Positions 10,001 to 19,242 of a DNA stretch of 64,000 nt are shown here, piece after piece. Origin of the DNA: CAYVVT01 sp964454335 (GTDB lineage: Bacteria; Fidelibacterota; UBA8477; JABMPR01); assembly GCA_964454335.1 (NCBI GenBank), contig CAYVVT010000002.1, positions 248,001-312,000 on the forward strand, in the 5' to 3' direction. The notes beneath the pieces were generated by a model. The model was not told where the DNA came from. It saw only the letters and a program-made list of their open reading frames with translations, and made no database searches. How positions within the stretch are numbered: the first letter of the stretch is position 1; each line of letters starts with the position of its first letter. The position numbers were made by a program, and so were the translations under genes.

Positions 10001-11567
10001 GATCGCTCCCTACTGGGACGATCTGCGTACCTACCCGGGGGACGTCATAAGTCACACTGAAGCCGATGGCTCACTCTTTATCGTGGAGTGGAGCCGTGTC
10101 ACACACCTGAGTTACAGCAACCAGATGAGCTTCCAGGTGATCTTCTTCAATTCGGAGATGTATCCCACCGCTACAGGGGATAACCGCATCAAGTTCCAGT
10201 ACAAGGACTACTCCAACCAGGACTATTGGGCCAACTATTCCACCACAGGTATCGAATCGCCCAACACCTTTACAGGGATCGAGTTGAGTTACAACAACCT
10301 CTACGATCCCAGTATCGATCAGATTGACCACAACCGGGCGTATATGTTCTCAACCGAGCGGGGTCAGAGATTATCTGCACCCATCCTGGAATTAGGATCA
10401 ACCCAACTCGTATTCGAACAGAATCCATGGGTTATCAACCAGGATTCATTCCTGCTGTCAAATACAGGGGAGTCCCTGCTCATTTACGACATTGATATTC
10501 CAGATGAACCTGCGTTGCCACCGGCCCCGAATCCATTCGCAGATTTCAGTTTTACCAAGGGCGGCAGCGAGCCGGAGACCATGTCCGCTCCCCGTGAGGG
10601 AACGGATGAATACGGCTATACCTGGCGGGATGAGAATGATGAAGGCGGTCCAGGTTTCAACTGGGTAGATATCGTTGGACCAGAATACGAACTTGAATAC
10701 GGTGATGACCCGGATGACTCGTCCCTGGGACCCTTTGCCATCGGTTTCCAGATGCCCTTCTATGATGAAATCTACTCCTCCTTGTATATCAGCACCAACG
10801 GGACCATCAGCTTTGTTTCAGATGCTTATCCCTGGGCAAATCTTCCTTTGCCGAACAGTGATGCGCCACCGGCCCTGCTGGCTCCCTGGTGGGATGACCT
10901 GAACAGTGACAATGTCGAGAACGGTACGATCTACATGCGAGCCAACGGCATCGATTCCGTGATCATTACCTACCATGACTTCCCCAAATGGAGTACCGGG
11001 GAACGTCACACCTTCCAGGCGATCCTGCACTCGTATGGGGACATCACATTCCAATATCTTTCCATGGGATCAGATGGTGGCTCCGCTACGGTGGGTATCC
11101 AGAACGAAGCCGGCAGTATCGGTCTCACCGTGTCGTTCAACGAAGACTCAGGTATCGACGGTGGATCTGCCATCCGTTTCAGCAGGCCGAACAACTGGTT
11201 CGCCCTGTCCGCCTGGTCCGGCACGATCGATCCGGGTGAAAGCGGGACCATCGGTGTGACCGCATTCAGTCTGGATCTCGAACCAGGCAACTACTCACTG
11301 CCCCTGACACTCATCTCTAATTCTGAGAATCTGCCCATGGCCGGACTTGAGGTGGTTCTCAATGTGGTACATGGCGATTTGTCAGATGGTGATATCAATG
11401 CCGATTATCGGATTGATGTAGGTGACCTGATGCTGGTCCTGGATTCCATTCTGGGTCATGAGGAACTGGACGCTGACAGCTTCCTGCGTGCAGATCTCTG
11501 GGCGGATGGAATCCTTGATATCCGTGATGCGGTATTGTTGGTGGAGTTGATCCTTTTATGGGTATGA
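7089..11567 (+). CDS. Gingipain-like (C25) secreted protein with C-terminal dockerin
   Basis: A 1492-residue protein. Signal peptide 1-18; a propeptide-like region to about 195; a C25 (gingipain-like) domain about 205-570; Ig-like segments; two copies of a YDWIEI...SNGW...WDDL beta-sandwich module (about 873-1092 and 1174-1367); and a C-terminal pair of dockerin-type calcium loops (about 1430-1490: DINADYRID and LWADGILDIRD). In gingipains the catalytic pair is His of GHG and a Cys about 33 residues later. Here NYRGLG has Leu408 in the His position while Cys441 (IVCGGG) remains, so proteolysis is uncertain. The open frame extends to 6930, but ATG 7089 has AGGA upstream and begins a clean signal peptide. 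It is the tandem paralogue of the next gene. Confidence 0.8.
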   Translation: MQKAFLIVLTLASLLSADSEMRPAVQVSPTANGTVLTFDFSHIEVLEWAELLSDPDLYPVSGYGISGNLGDAALPVFTRMLPLDETGTGDIEIIHEDYRILEAVSLKEVDRGHLETEPLSARAEFNWQRPDSYLRFQIGEVQHLAEQALLPVSIRPILLDHETRSVSALRSLSVFIPGLHLDPDFQVDQNGQIRSIATPDDIFGDLGHYLIITNPTYVNFLDNLVTWKQRKGYEVSVVTTAETGVSASQIKSYVQTAYDTWTSRPDYLLLIGDEDQGMPAFYIQNPGGESRVTDHPYSLLEGDDVFPDLMVGRLSMDSVAQLLAIINKILVYESQPTLSDPDWFKRALMLCTITAAASPQDISNWVRRKLLENGYTQVDTVYYPLQGSISPIYTAVNNGLGFVNYRGLGAYNGWLGPWFDNGDLYGLNNGQMLPIVTSIVCGGGNFGANVDPCFGESWLRLGTTAVPRGSVAFFAPSELHTHTQFNNVINVGIYAAIFDNDVTELGRAMWGGKQELWLNYHQNQYHPFEQTPEFYMHVYNLLGDPGMQIWTDTPEELMVTHPANLNMSSDHVAVTVTNTAGEPVGDVFVYLYNEENALGRHTDASGSVSLPFNAGWESAVALTLTGTNKYPYLATIPVSSEEDPVHLDEWDLAGEGFLSAGGSHGFDITLTNGDQDLADVLLTISVSGSESVSVNEPVHSLGDLGSGETIELNGAGEISVDSSTPHADVVRFDLTLESGAVSWNWQQTLPVQAPQLVIQEIQVIEGELAAGDSARVGLVLQNIGGQETSELSLSMLEHPFVECEAGSLYCPPILIDNVVGTENIRWFHFSDQLFPGESVELHFLCQHEGRQDTLSIAVAIGELSRFAPSLPDDYGYRVFDDQDVCYSEFSIYDWIEIDPDAGGNGSVLPLNDTYEEADATTFLELPFPVQYYGESYAGITVCSNGWIAMGSSPERSFHNRRIPSPLGPAAMIAPYWDDLRTYPGDVISHTEADGSLFIVEWSRVTHLSYSNQMSFQVIFFNSEMYPTATGDNRIKFQYKDYSNQDYWANYSTTGIESPNTFTGIELSYNNLYDPSIDQIDHNRAYMFSTERGQRLSAPILELGSTQLVFEQNPWVINQDSFLLSNTGESLLIYDIDIPDEPALPPAPNPFADFSFTKGGSEPETMSAPREGTDEYGYTWRDENDEGGPGFNWVDIVGPEYELEYGDDPDDSSLGPFAIGFQMPFYDEIYSSLYISTNGTISFVSDAYPWANLPLPNSDAPPALLAPWWDDLNSDNVENGTIYMRANGIDSVIITYHDFPKWSTGERHTFQAILHSYGDITFQYLSMGSDGGSATVGIQNEAGSIGLTVSFNEDSGIDGGSAIRFSRPNNWFALSAWSGTIDPGESGTIGVTAFSLDLEPGNYSLPLTLISNSENLPMAGLEVVLNVVHGDLSDGDINADYRIDVGDLMLVLDSILGHEELDADSFLRADLWADGILDIRDAVLLVELILLWV

Positions 11568-11654
11568 ACGGTCGTAATCTGTCCAAACGGACCGATGATG
11601 CCATTAGATGTGAACCAGGGGGGCGGTTGAGCTCCAGCCGCGAGGTTTAGATAA

Positions 11655-14600
11655 ATGAAGTTGTTGAGATCCCTTTTCCTGCTGGTACTACTCCTTCAGA
11701 ACATTCCTGCTGCAGATGAATTGAGACCGCACATGATGCTGATACCCGCAGCCGGAGGCGTGAAAGTCGACCTTGATTTCAGCCACATCGCCGATGAAGC
11801 CTGGTTCGCAATGCTCCAGGCGCCCGATGATTTTGGACAATTCGGGTACGGTGTATACGGCTCACCCGGGAAAGCGGCTCTGCCCTTCCTCACCGAGTTG
11901 CTGCCGATCCAGGGCCTGGGTACACCTCAGATCCAGATCCTGGAGCACCAATCCAGGGTGTTGACGGATCCGCAGTTGAAGGTTGTTCATGCCGGCCACC
12001 TGGAAGTGGATGATCCCGTGACCCTTGAGTCTTTCCAGTGGGATCGACCACAACGGGCAGACCTGTCCCTGGTGGTGTTGGGTGAACCTGTTTATATGGC
12101 CAGCACCAACTTCCTGCCACTTACAATCCATCCCACACGCCTGCATATGGACCGGCGCGAATTGGAAATACCCGAACACATCAGCTTGATGGTTACCGGA
12201 GTTCAGCTCAATTCAACAATAAAGCTTAGCGATACCGGTTCACCACGCTCTGTTGCCACTCCGGATGATTACTACAGCGATCTGGGGCATTATCTGTTCA
12301 TAGTCCCGGAGAGCTACCTGCCGTACCTGGAGCCGCTGGTGAACTGGAAGATGCGAAAGGGCCACCCGGTTACAGTGGCTACTACGTCCGAAACCGGCAG
12401 CACAGCCAACAGCATCAAGAACTATATCCAGGATGCCTACGATACATGGGATTCCCCCTTGCGCTTTGTGGTTCTGGTGGGCGACGAGGACCAGGGCATT
12501 CCAGGGCACTACATCCAGAATCCCGAAGGCACCAGTCTGGTTACCGATCACCCCTATGCCTTGCTGGAAGGCGAGGACAGTTTCCCCGAGGTCTTTGTCG
12601 GCCGGCTCTCAGTGGATACGGCGACACAGCTTATCACCGTGGTGAGCAAGATCGTGAACTATGAAAGCCAACCCTACATGGGAGACTCTGACTGGTTCAA
12701 GCGAGCGCTGATGCTTTGTACGATAACAGCTGCAGCATCACCTCAGGATGCCAAGAACTGGGTGCGTCGTAAGTTGTTGGAGAATGATTATACAGAGGTA
12801 GATACCTTTTATTATCCCTTTCAATCCGCCAATGGACCCTATTTCGTGAATCCGGTGAATGATGGTGTAGGATTCATCAACTATCGCGGTCTGGGCCATT
12901 ACAGTGGGTGGTCCGGTCCCTTCATTGAGAATTCCACCCTTTATTCCCTCAGCAATGGGCAGAAGCTGCCCATCGTCACCAGTGTGGTATGTGGTGGTGG
13001 TGACTTTGCCTCTTATGTCGATCCCTGTTTTGGCGAGCTCTGGGTCCGCCTGGGCACCTCGGCTGTACCTCGAGGAGCAGTTGCTTTTTTCGGTCCCAGT
13101 GAACTCTATACACATACCCAGTTCAACAACATCCTGGACATCGGTATCTATGCTGGGATCTTTGATGAAGGCATTGAAGAACTTGGTCCCGCTCTCTGGA
13201 ATGGAAAGCTTGAACTCTGGCGGAACTATCACTCCAACGAGTTCTTCCCCTTTGGTCAGACCCCCGAATTCTACCACCACGTTTACAATCTGCTGGGTGA
13301 TCCCGGCATGCGGTTCTGGACTGACACGCCCCGATCCATCCTGGTTGAACACAGCAACGCGCTTAATCTCGATTCCGATCATATCAGTGTCAGCGTCACC
13401 GACCTGGAGGGCAATCCGCTTCCCAATGTCTTTGTCCATGCCTTCAATGAAGAAAATGCCAGAGGATTGTGGACTGATGCCGATGGCAGTGTATATCTGC
13501 CATTTATTGCCGGTCTTGAAAGTGCCCTGGCGGTCACCGTTACCGGGAAGAACATCCAACCCTATCTCGGTACCGTTCCCATATCCAGCACTGAATTACC
13601 CATCGACCTGCTTGAATGGACCATTAGTGATGATGGCCTGCTGCATGCCGGTACGACCCGCCATATGAACATTGTACTGGCTAATCCCGGAGCCGTGCTG
13701 GAGAATGTCGAGCTGATCCTTGAGACAGCAGACCAGGATGAGATCGGACTTCTGGATTCGTTACTGATCCTTGACTCCTTTGCCGGTGGCGGCAGTGAGG
13801 TCATGATAGATACCTTCGCCGTACAGGTGGATTCTGGAGCGCAACACGGCCACTATGTGGATTTCCTGCTGCACGTGACCGCAGGGGAAGAAAGCTGGAC
13901 CTGGGAGCGGACCTTCCCGGTTCAGGCTCCGGAACTGCGGATCATGGGTTTCAACCTGCTGAATGGCCAGATCGCCCACGCTGATTCAGCCGAATTGCAG
14001 ATCGACCTGGCGAACGATGGTGGTTCCCTCACCGAAGAGATGCAGCTGGTACCGCTGGCGCATGAGCTGGTTGAATTTGGAACAGACACTCTCCTCTGTC
14101 CGGCGGTGGATGCAGACGGATCCACCACTACCCTCACCAGCAGCTGGGTCCATTTCTCGGATCAGATCTTTCCTGGTGAGGATCTGGTCATGCAATTCCT
14201 CTGTATACAGCCCCAGCGGGTGGATACCTTGAGCTACAGCTGGTCAATGGGATCGGAAGGCCAATTCTCACCATCTCGTCCAGATGCCTACGGATACCGG
14301 GTTTTCGATCAATGGGATATTAATTTCAGCAAAGCCCCGACATTCTCCTGGAACGAAGTGGATCCCTCCCTTGGTGGTCACGGCGACGTACTTGCCCTGT
14401 ATGATAATTACGAGGAGATGGATCGTGCTGCACTTGTACCCTTACCTTTTCCCGTGACCTATTACGGGGTGGAGTATGAATCCATTACCGTATGCAGCAA
14501 TGGCTGGATAGCCATGGGTTCCAGCCCTGAAGTCAGTTTTCATAATCGCAGGATCCCCTCACCTGCGGGTCCCGCTGCGATGATCGCTCCATTCTGGGAT

Positions 14601-16148
14601 GATCTAACCACCACTCCAGGTCATATCGTGACCTATACCAACGGCAATGCCACCCGCTTTGTGGTGGAATGGAGCCAGGTATCCAATCTGTCTCTGAACA
14701 CCGACCTGAGCTTCCAGGTGATCTTCTACAGCCAGGAAACACACCCGACACCCAGCGGAGATACAGAGATCCTATTTCAGTACAATGCCTACGAGAACCT
14801 GGATTCCTGGCAGAACTACGCAACCGTTGGTATCGAATCTCCCGACTACAGTACCGGGCTGGAGGTTACATACAACAATCTTTACACACCAAGCGTTCCC
14901 GAGATCAATCCGGGAACAGCCTTGTTATTTACCACCGAAAGAGGTGAACGCCTGCCTCCCGCAGTCCTTGAGATGAGTGCAACCGATCTCTATTTCTCGC
15001 AGAATCCCTGGATGACATCCCGGGATTCGATCCTCATCAGCAACACGGGTGTGTCCACCCTCATGTACAACATAGAGCATGTGCTGGAAGTACCACGGGA
15101 GCCCGCTGCTAATCCTTACGCCGGCTTCGATTTTGTCAAAGGTGGCGCTGAACCTGACGGAGAGATCCTGCTCCGTGAGACCCGGGACGAATATGGCTAC
15201 GAGTGGCTGGACCAGGGCATGCCAGGTGGTCCAGAATACAATTGGATCGATATCGTATCCCCGGAAAATCTGTTGGAGTACGAGGGCGATCCGGACGATT
15301 ACAACACCGGCCCCATGGACCTGGGTTTCTCATTCCCCTTCTACGACGATTACTATAGCACTGTGAATATCAGTTCAAACGGGACGCTGTCCTTCGAATC
15401 ACAAGAATCCCCATGGGCGAACCTGCCTCTGCCCAACGTAGATGCTCCACCGGCACTTATAGCAGCCTGGTGGGACGACCTGAACCATGGGAATACGCCC
15501 GAAGGGGAATTGTATTTCTATTCGAATGATGAGGATTCGGTGGTGATCACCTACCTGGATTTCCCCAAGATCGTCAATTATTACCGCTACACTTTCCAGG
15601 TGATCCTGACTTCGAATGGCCACATTCTCATCCAGTACCAGGATGTCAGTGGTCCGGTGACCAGTGCGACTGTAGGGATCCAGAACAGCCAGCGCAGCTC
15701 AGGGGTCCAGGTGGTCTACAACAGCGCCAACAACATCGACGACGGTACGGCCATATTGATCAGACGACCCTTCAGCTGGTTCACCGCGGATGGTTGGACG
15801 GGAATGCTGCCGGCAGACGAATCACAGTACTTTGTCGTCACCGTGAAAAGCCACGCCATGATGCCCGGGACCTACGAGATCCCCCTTATCCTGAGCAGCA
15901 ATGCCAATAATCTCTCCAGTGTCGATATGTTGATCACGATGGACGTAATTGCCGGCGAGCTACCCTTCGGGGATGTCAACGGAGACTACCGCCTGCATAT
16001 CGATGATTTAATGAATTTGTTAGACTTTATCCTTTTGGTCGAAGAGATGACCGAAGAACAATTCGAGCGGGCCGATGTGGTCCCCGATGGCGTCATCAAT
16101 GTGATGGATGCCGCCTTGCTAGTTGACCTGATCCTGGCAGCACCATAG
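11655..16148 (+). CDS. Gingipain-like (C25) secreted protein with C-terminal dockerin, tandem paralogue
   Basis: A 1497-residue protein with the same domain order as its upstream neighbour: signal peptide (1-20), propeptide-like region, C25 domain (about 210-575), Ig-like segments, two beta-sandwich modules (about 875-1095 and 1176-1372) and a dockerin-type pair (about 1433-1492: DVNGDYRLHIDD and ADVVPDGVINVMD). The GHG His is Leu413 (NYRGLGHYSGW), though His415 lies two residues further on; Cys446 (VVCGGG) is kept. There is no YPNPFNP sorting domain, so surface retention may depend on the dockerin or on another signal. The 87-base gap from the upstream paralogue has no terminator, suggesting cotranscription. 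The pair clearly arose by tandem duplication. Confidence 0.8.
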   Translation: MKLLRSLFLLVLLLQNIPAADELRPHMMLIPAAGGVKVDLDFSHIADEAWFAMLQAPDDFGQFGYGVYGSPGKAALPFLTELLPIQGLGTPQIQILEHQSRVLTDPQLKVVHAGHLEVDDPVTLESFQWDRPQRADLSLVVLGEPVYMASTNFLPLTIHPTRLHMDRRELEIPEHISLMVTGVQLNSTIKLSDTGSPRSVATPDDYYSDLGHYLFIVPESYLPYLEPLVNWKMRKGHPVTVATTSETGSTANSIKNYIQDAYDTWDSPLRFVVLVGDEDQGIPGHYIQNPEGTSLVTDHPYALLEGEDSFPEVFVGRLSVDTATQLITVVSKIVNYESQPYMGDSDWFKRALMLCTITAAASPQDAKNWVRRKLLENDYTEVDTFYYPFQSANGPYFVNPVNDGVGFINYRGLGHYSGWSGPFIENSTLYSLSNGQKLPIVTSVVCGGGDFASYVDPCFGELWVRLGTSAVPRGAVAFFGPSELYTHTQFNNILDIGIYAGIFDEGIEELGPALWNGKLELWRNYHSNEFFPFGQTPEFYHHVYNLLGDPGMRFWTDTPRSILVEHSNALNLDSDHISVSVTDLEGNPLPNVFVHAFNEENARGLWTDADGSVYLPFIAGLESALAVTVTGKNIQPYLGTVPISSTELPIDLLEWTISDDGLLHAGTTRHMNIVLANPGAVLENVELILETADQDEIGLLDSLLILDSFAGGGSEVMIDTFAVQVDSGAQHGHYVDFLLHVTAGEESWTWERTFPVQAPELRIMGFNLLNGQIAHADSAELQIDLANDGGSLTEEMQLVPLAHELVEFGTDTLLCPAVDADGSTTTLTSSWVHFSDQIFPGEDLVMQFLCIQPQRVDTLSYSWSMGSEGQFSPSRPDAYGYRVFDQWDINFSKAPTFSWNEVDPSLGGHGDVLALYDNYEEMDRAALVPLPFPVTYYGVEYESITVCSNGWIAMGSSPEVSFHNRRIPSPAGPAAMIAPFWDDLTTTPGHIVTYTNGNATRFVVEWSQVSNLSLNTDLSFQVIFYSQETHPTPSGDTEILFQYNAYENLDSWQNYATVGIESPDYSTGLEVTYNNLYTPSVPEINPGTALLFTTERGERLPPAVLEMSATDLYFSQNPWMTSRDSILISNTGVSTLMYNIEHVLEVPREPAANPYAGFDFVKGGAEPDGEILLRETRDEYGYEWLDQGMPGGPEYNWIDIVSPENLLEYEGDPDDYNTGPMDLGFSFPFYDDYYSTVNISSNGTLSFESQESPWANLPLPNVDAPPALIAAWWDDLNHGNTPEGELYFYSNDEDSVVITYLDFPKIVNYYRYTFQVILTSNGHILIQYQDVSGPVTSATVGIQNSQRSSGVQVVYNSANNIDDGTAILIRRPFSWFTADGWTGMLPADESQYFVVTVKSHAMMPGTYEIPLILSSNANNLSSVDMLITMDVIAGELPFGDVNGDYRLHIDDLMNLLDFILLVEEMTEEQFERADVVPDGVINVMDAALLVDLILAAP

Positions 16149-16218
16149 GTGCTTGTTAAAAGCCCGGGCAATGAATGGATCGGTTCATCCCGATCAATAT
16201 TAACAGGGGTTTAGATAC

Positions 16219-19200
16219 ATGAAATATGTCCTCGTACTTATAATGATGATCTCAGCGCTGGTGGCTGAAGAGCACTTCGCCTGGGCTTTGAACGGGATAC
16301 CGATTCGCCAGGGTGTGCATATTGAGTGGCAGCGCACCGCAGATTCCGGCAACGAGGGCGAATTGATCTTCGCCTGGTCCGATACCCGCAATGGTGATCG
16401 TGATGTCTATATGCAGAAGATCGATTTGGCAGGGAACAAGCTCTGGGGTGAAACGGGTGTTCAGGCCAGCGTAACCTGGGGTCGTCAGGAAGATCCGGTC
16501 ATCGTGTCCGACGGCATGGGTGGAGCCTTTCTTGCCTGGATCGATTACCGTGCCGATGAATATGGTGATGTCTACGGTCAGTATATCAACAGTGATGGAT
16601 TGCTGCAATGGGATCCAGCCGGAGTTCCGCTGGCAGTCAATGACGGTGCCCAGCAGACTGCCAATATGGCCAGGGGCGGGGAAGGTTATGCCTTCGTCAT
16701 CTGGGACGATTGGTCGCAGTCTGAACAGGGTGACATCTTTGGTCAGGTCCTGAGTGTGAGTGGTCCCATTGAAGATCCCGAGCACAACGGATTCCCGGTT
16801 GCGGATGCTGCGGGCAGCCAGTCTTCCCACACCATTGAGAACAGTGGATCGGATGCCGTGGTGGCCTGGGTGGATACGCGAGATCCGTCAAATCCAGATA
16901 TCTATGCCCAGCGTCTGGATAACGCTTTCAACAAACATTGGACTGACCAGGGTACCCTGGTCTGCGGTGAGGCCAGCGAACAAAGTGCGCCCAAGGTAGC
17001 CCCGGCTGACGGGGACCGGGTTGTCTTGAGTTGGCTGGATCCACGGAATAATGACAAGGGTGATGTTTATTCACAGATCCTGAACGTTGACGGTGAAGCT
17101 GCCTGGACGGCGAACGGGATTGCGGTAACAAATTTGAGTGCAGAACAGAATCGACCCAGGGTCAAGTCCAATGGAGTCGATCTGCTTTATTACATCTGGG
17201 AGGATTTTCGGAACAACAACCAGGATCCGGATATCTATACCCAGGCTCTGAATTTTGATGGTACCCCACACTGGACCGCTGACGGTATCCCGGTGAGCAC
17301 AGCAGATCTGAAACAATTGCAGCCGAGGATCACAGTGGAGAGCAGCGGTGGATTCTTCGTCGTCTGGTTGGATGAACGCCAGGGTGGTTTCCCACAGTCT
17401 GATGTCTACATCCAGAAGGTGAACGATGACGCCAGCATGGATTTCATCGCCGATGGATTAGCCCTCACTGATGCTAAACGTTATCAGACAGGTGGTCTTG
17501 TACGACCTGACGGTTCGGGTGGTGCGATGGTGGTGTGGGGGAACGCCTCCACCGGAAGCATCGGCATCATGGCCCAACATGTAAGCAGTGACGGCAGTCA
17601 GAGCTGGGACGCAGACGGAACGGAATACTTCTTTGGCATCGATGGAGATGCTTCCCGCGGCCGTGCCTTACCCTGGGGCGACCATGAGGTAATGGTCTTC
17701 TGGGAGGATAACAGGCTTGCTGCAACTGGTGCCGTTGCCACTGCCCAGGTGATCAGCCGCAATGCAGGGATCAGCCACATTCTTGACGGTAAATCCCTTT
17801 CCACGAACGATGAGCAGGCGGTACCGGTGATCACTCCGGACCACGCCAACGGTGCCTACCTGGGATTCATGAACAAAACTACCGGGATCGAGATCCTGTA
17901 TGCCCACCGTATCGATGAGAACCTGGACGCGGTCTGGCCGAGTGACGGCATCCGCATCTATGAAGAGAGTTTTGGGGCACAGGAAGCACCTTTCGTGGTG
18001 GCGGACGGTGACGGCAATCTGTTCTATTTCTGGTCTGAGTTGAGATTCGGGCCATACACGATCTACATACAGAAGTTCGATCCAGAGGGGAACGCCCACT
18101 GGCAGGCTGACGGCGTGGAGATCGGTGGTGACATGATCTATCGTGATAAATACGTCACTGATGCAGTACTGCTGGCAGATGGTGGTATTTTCTTCGTTTG
18201 GGAAGCCATTTCGTGGGATGATGTCGATGTACATGTATCCAAGATCGACAACGATGGCGTTCTGCAATGGTCTCAGCCAATCACCGAGGCCACCGGGATC
18301 CAGGAAAATCCGGAGCTGGCCTTCGATGTTACCCTGGATCTCGCCTATATCGGCTGGCATGATGCCCGACAGGCAGCTACGAATGGTGTCGATCTCTATT
18401 ATCGCTCGGTAACCAGCGACGGCACATTGGGGGAAGAACTCACCGTGGTTGAAAGCAGCGGCGACCAGACCGAACTGGCCCTGAGCCTGGCCGATGATGA
18501 CAGTGGCGTCCTCTACGCCGCGTGGGAAGATTATCGCGACGGCCTTCAACATGATATCTTTGTCCGTGAACTGAACAGCTCCAGCAGCGAGATCCAGATC
18601 ACGACTGAATCATCGGAGGACCTGGCACCGGCTCTGCGAGTTGTAAGCGCTTCCCACTTCTTTGTTGTCTGGGAAGATTTCCGCAACGGGATCCATTCAG
18701 ATCTGTATTTCTATGATTCCGAGATCGGGCACGAATACAACGTTCCCGGTGGTGTGCCCCTGTGTGTGGATGTTCTGAACCAGAGTGATCCACAGATTGC
18801 TGCCTATGCGGACAATTCACCTGATTCATCAGCATACATAATCGTCTGGGAGGACATGCGTTCATCAGGGAAGACAGAATTGACTAATATCTATGCCCAG
18901 GGCTATATCGAAGGTGCTGTGGCCATCGACGATGACGAGGTCACAGTCCAGGATTTCCAGGTCATGCCCGCTTTCCCCAATCCCTTTAACGGTACTACAA
19001 GCATTCCGGTGGAACTCAACCGTCCCGGCATGGTGAAGTTGACGATCCATGACCTCCAGGGCCGGGAGATCTTCAGCCAGTCGGAATATCTCAGCGGTAA
19101 CCAGACGCTGCAATGGATCGGGCACACTGATGACCTGCAGGAATTGGGCAGCGGTGTCTACATCGCCAGGATAGAATTTGCCGATCAGTCACTCAGTCAG

Positions 19201-19221
19201 AAACTGATCTATCTGCGCTAA
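16219..19221 (+). CDS. Secreted protein with about 16 propeller-like repeats and sorting-type C-terminus
   Basis: A 1000-residue exported protein. Signal peptide 1-16. Residues about 30-900 are a series of about 16 repeats of roughly 50 residues with the pattern W-x-D-x-R...D-[IV]-Y-x-Q...G...W...G, for example AWIDYRADEYGDVYGQYI, YIWEDFRNNNQDPDIYTQ and VVWEDFRNGIHSDLYFYD. Such repeats usually fold as beta-propeller blades, so one or two propellers are likely. The C-terminus (from about 915) has FPNPFNGTTSIPVEL, a GREIF turn and ends QKLIYLR, a Por/FlgD-Ig-like sorting module. No catalytic motif was seen; a binding or structural surface role is inferred. Start ATG 16219 follows AACAGGGG at a loose spacing. 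Confidence 0.75.
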   Translation: MKYVLVLIMMISALVAEEHFAWALNGIPIRQGVHIEWQRTADSGNEGELIFAWSDTRNGDRDVYMQKIDLAGNKLWGETGVQASVTWGRQEDPVIVSDGMGGAFLAWIDYRADEYGDVYGQYINSDGLLQWDPAGVPLAVNDGAQQTANMARGGEGYAFVIWDDWSQSEQGDIFGQVLSVSGPIEDPEHNGFPVADAAGSQSSHTIENSGSDAVVAWVDTRDPSNPDIYAQRLDNAFNKHWTDQGTLVCGEASEQSAPKVAPADGDRVVLSWLDPRNNDKGDVYSQILNVDGEAAWTANGIAVTNLSAEQNRPRVKSNGVDLLYYIWEDFRNNNQDPDIYTQALNFDGTPHWTADGIPVSTADLKQLQPRITVESSGGFFVVWLDERQGGFPQSDVYIQKVNDDASMDFIADGLALTDAKRYQTGGLVRPDGSGGAMVVWGNASTGSIGIMAQHVSSDGSQSWDADGTEYFFGIDGDASRGRALPWGDHEVMVFWEDNRLAATGAVATAQVISRNAGISHILDGKSLSTNDEQAVPVITPDHANGAYLGFMNKTTGIEILYAHRIDENLDAVWPSDGIRIYEESFGAQEAPFVVADGDGNLFYFWSELRFGPYTIYIQKFDPEGNAHWQADGVEIGGDMIYRDKYVTDAVLLADGGIFFVWEAISWDDVDVHVSKIDNDGVLQWSQPITEATGIQENPELAFDVTLDLAYIGWHDARQAATNGVDLYYRSVTSDGTLGEELTVVESSGDQTELALSLADDDSGVLYAAWEDYRDGLQHDIFVRELNSSSSEIQITTESSEDLAPALRVVSASHFFVVWEDFRNGIHSDLYFYDSEIGHEYNVPGGVPLCVDVLNQSDPQIAAYADNSPDSSAYIIVWEDMRSSGKTELTNIYAQGYIEGAVAIDDDEVTVQDFQVMPAFPNPFNGTTSIPVELNRPGMVKLTIHDLQGREIFSQSEYLSGNQTLQWIGHTDDLQELGSGVYIARIEFADQSLSQKLIYLR

Positions 19222-19242
19222 ACGAAGAGGGGAAAGCCCAAA

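Noticed and set aside
12738..13559. Minus-strand frame of 273 residues opposite the second C25 gene
   Set aside because: Antisense to the conserved C25 core and without any recognisable feature.
17668..18552. Minus-strand frame of 294 residues opposite the propeller protein
   Set aside because: Shadow of regular repeats on the other strand; no domain, no start context.
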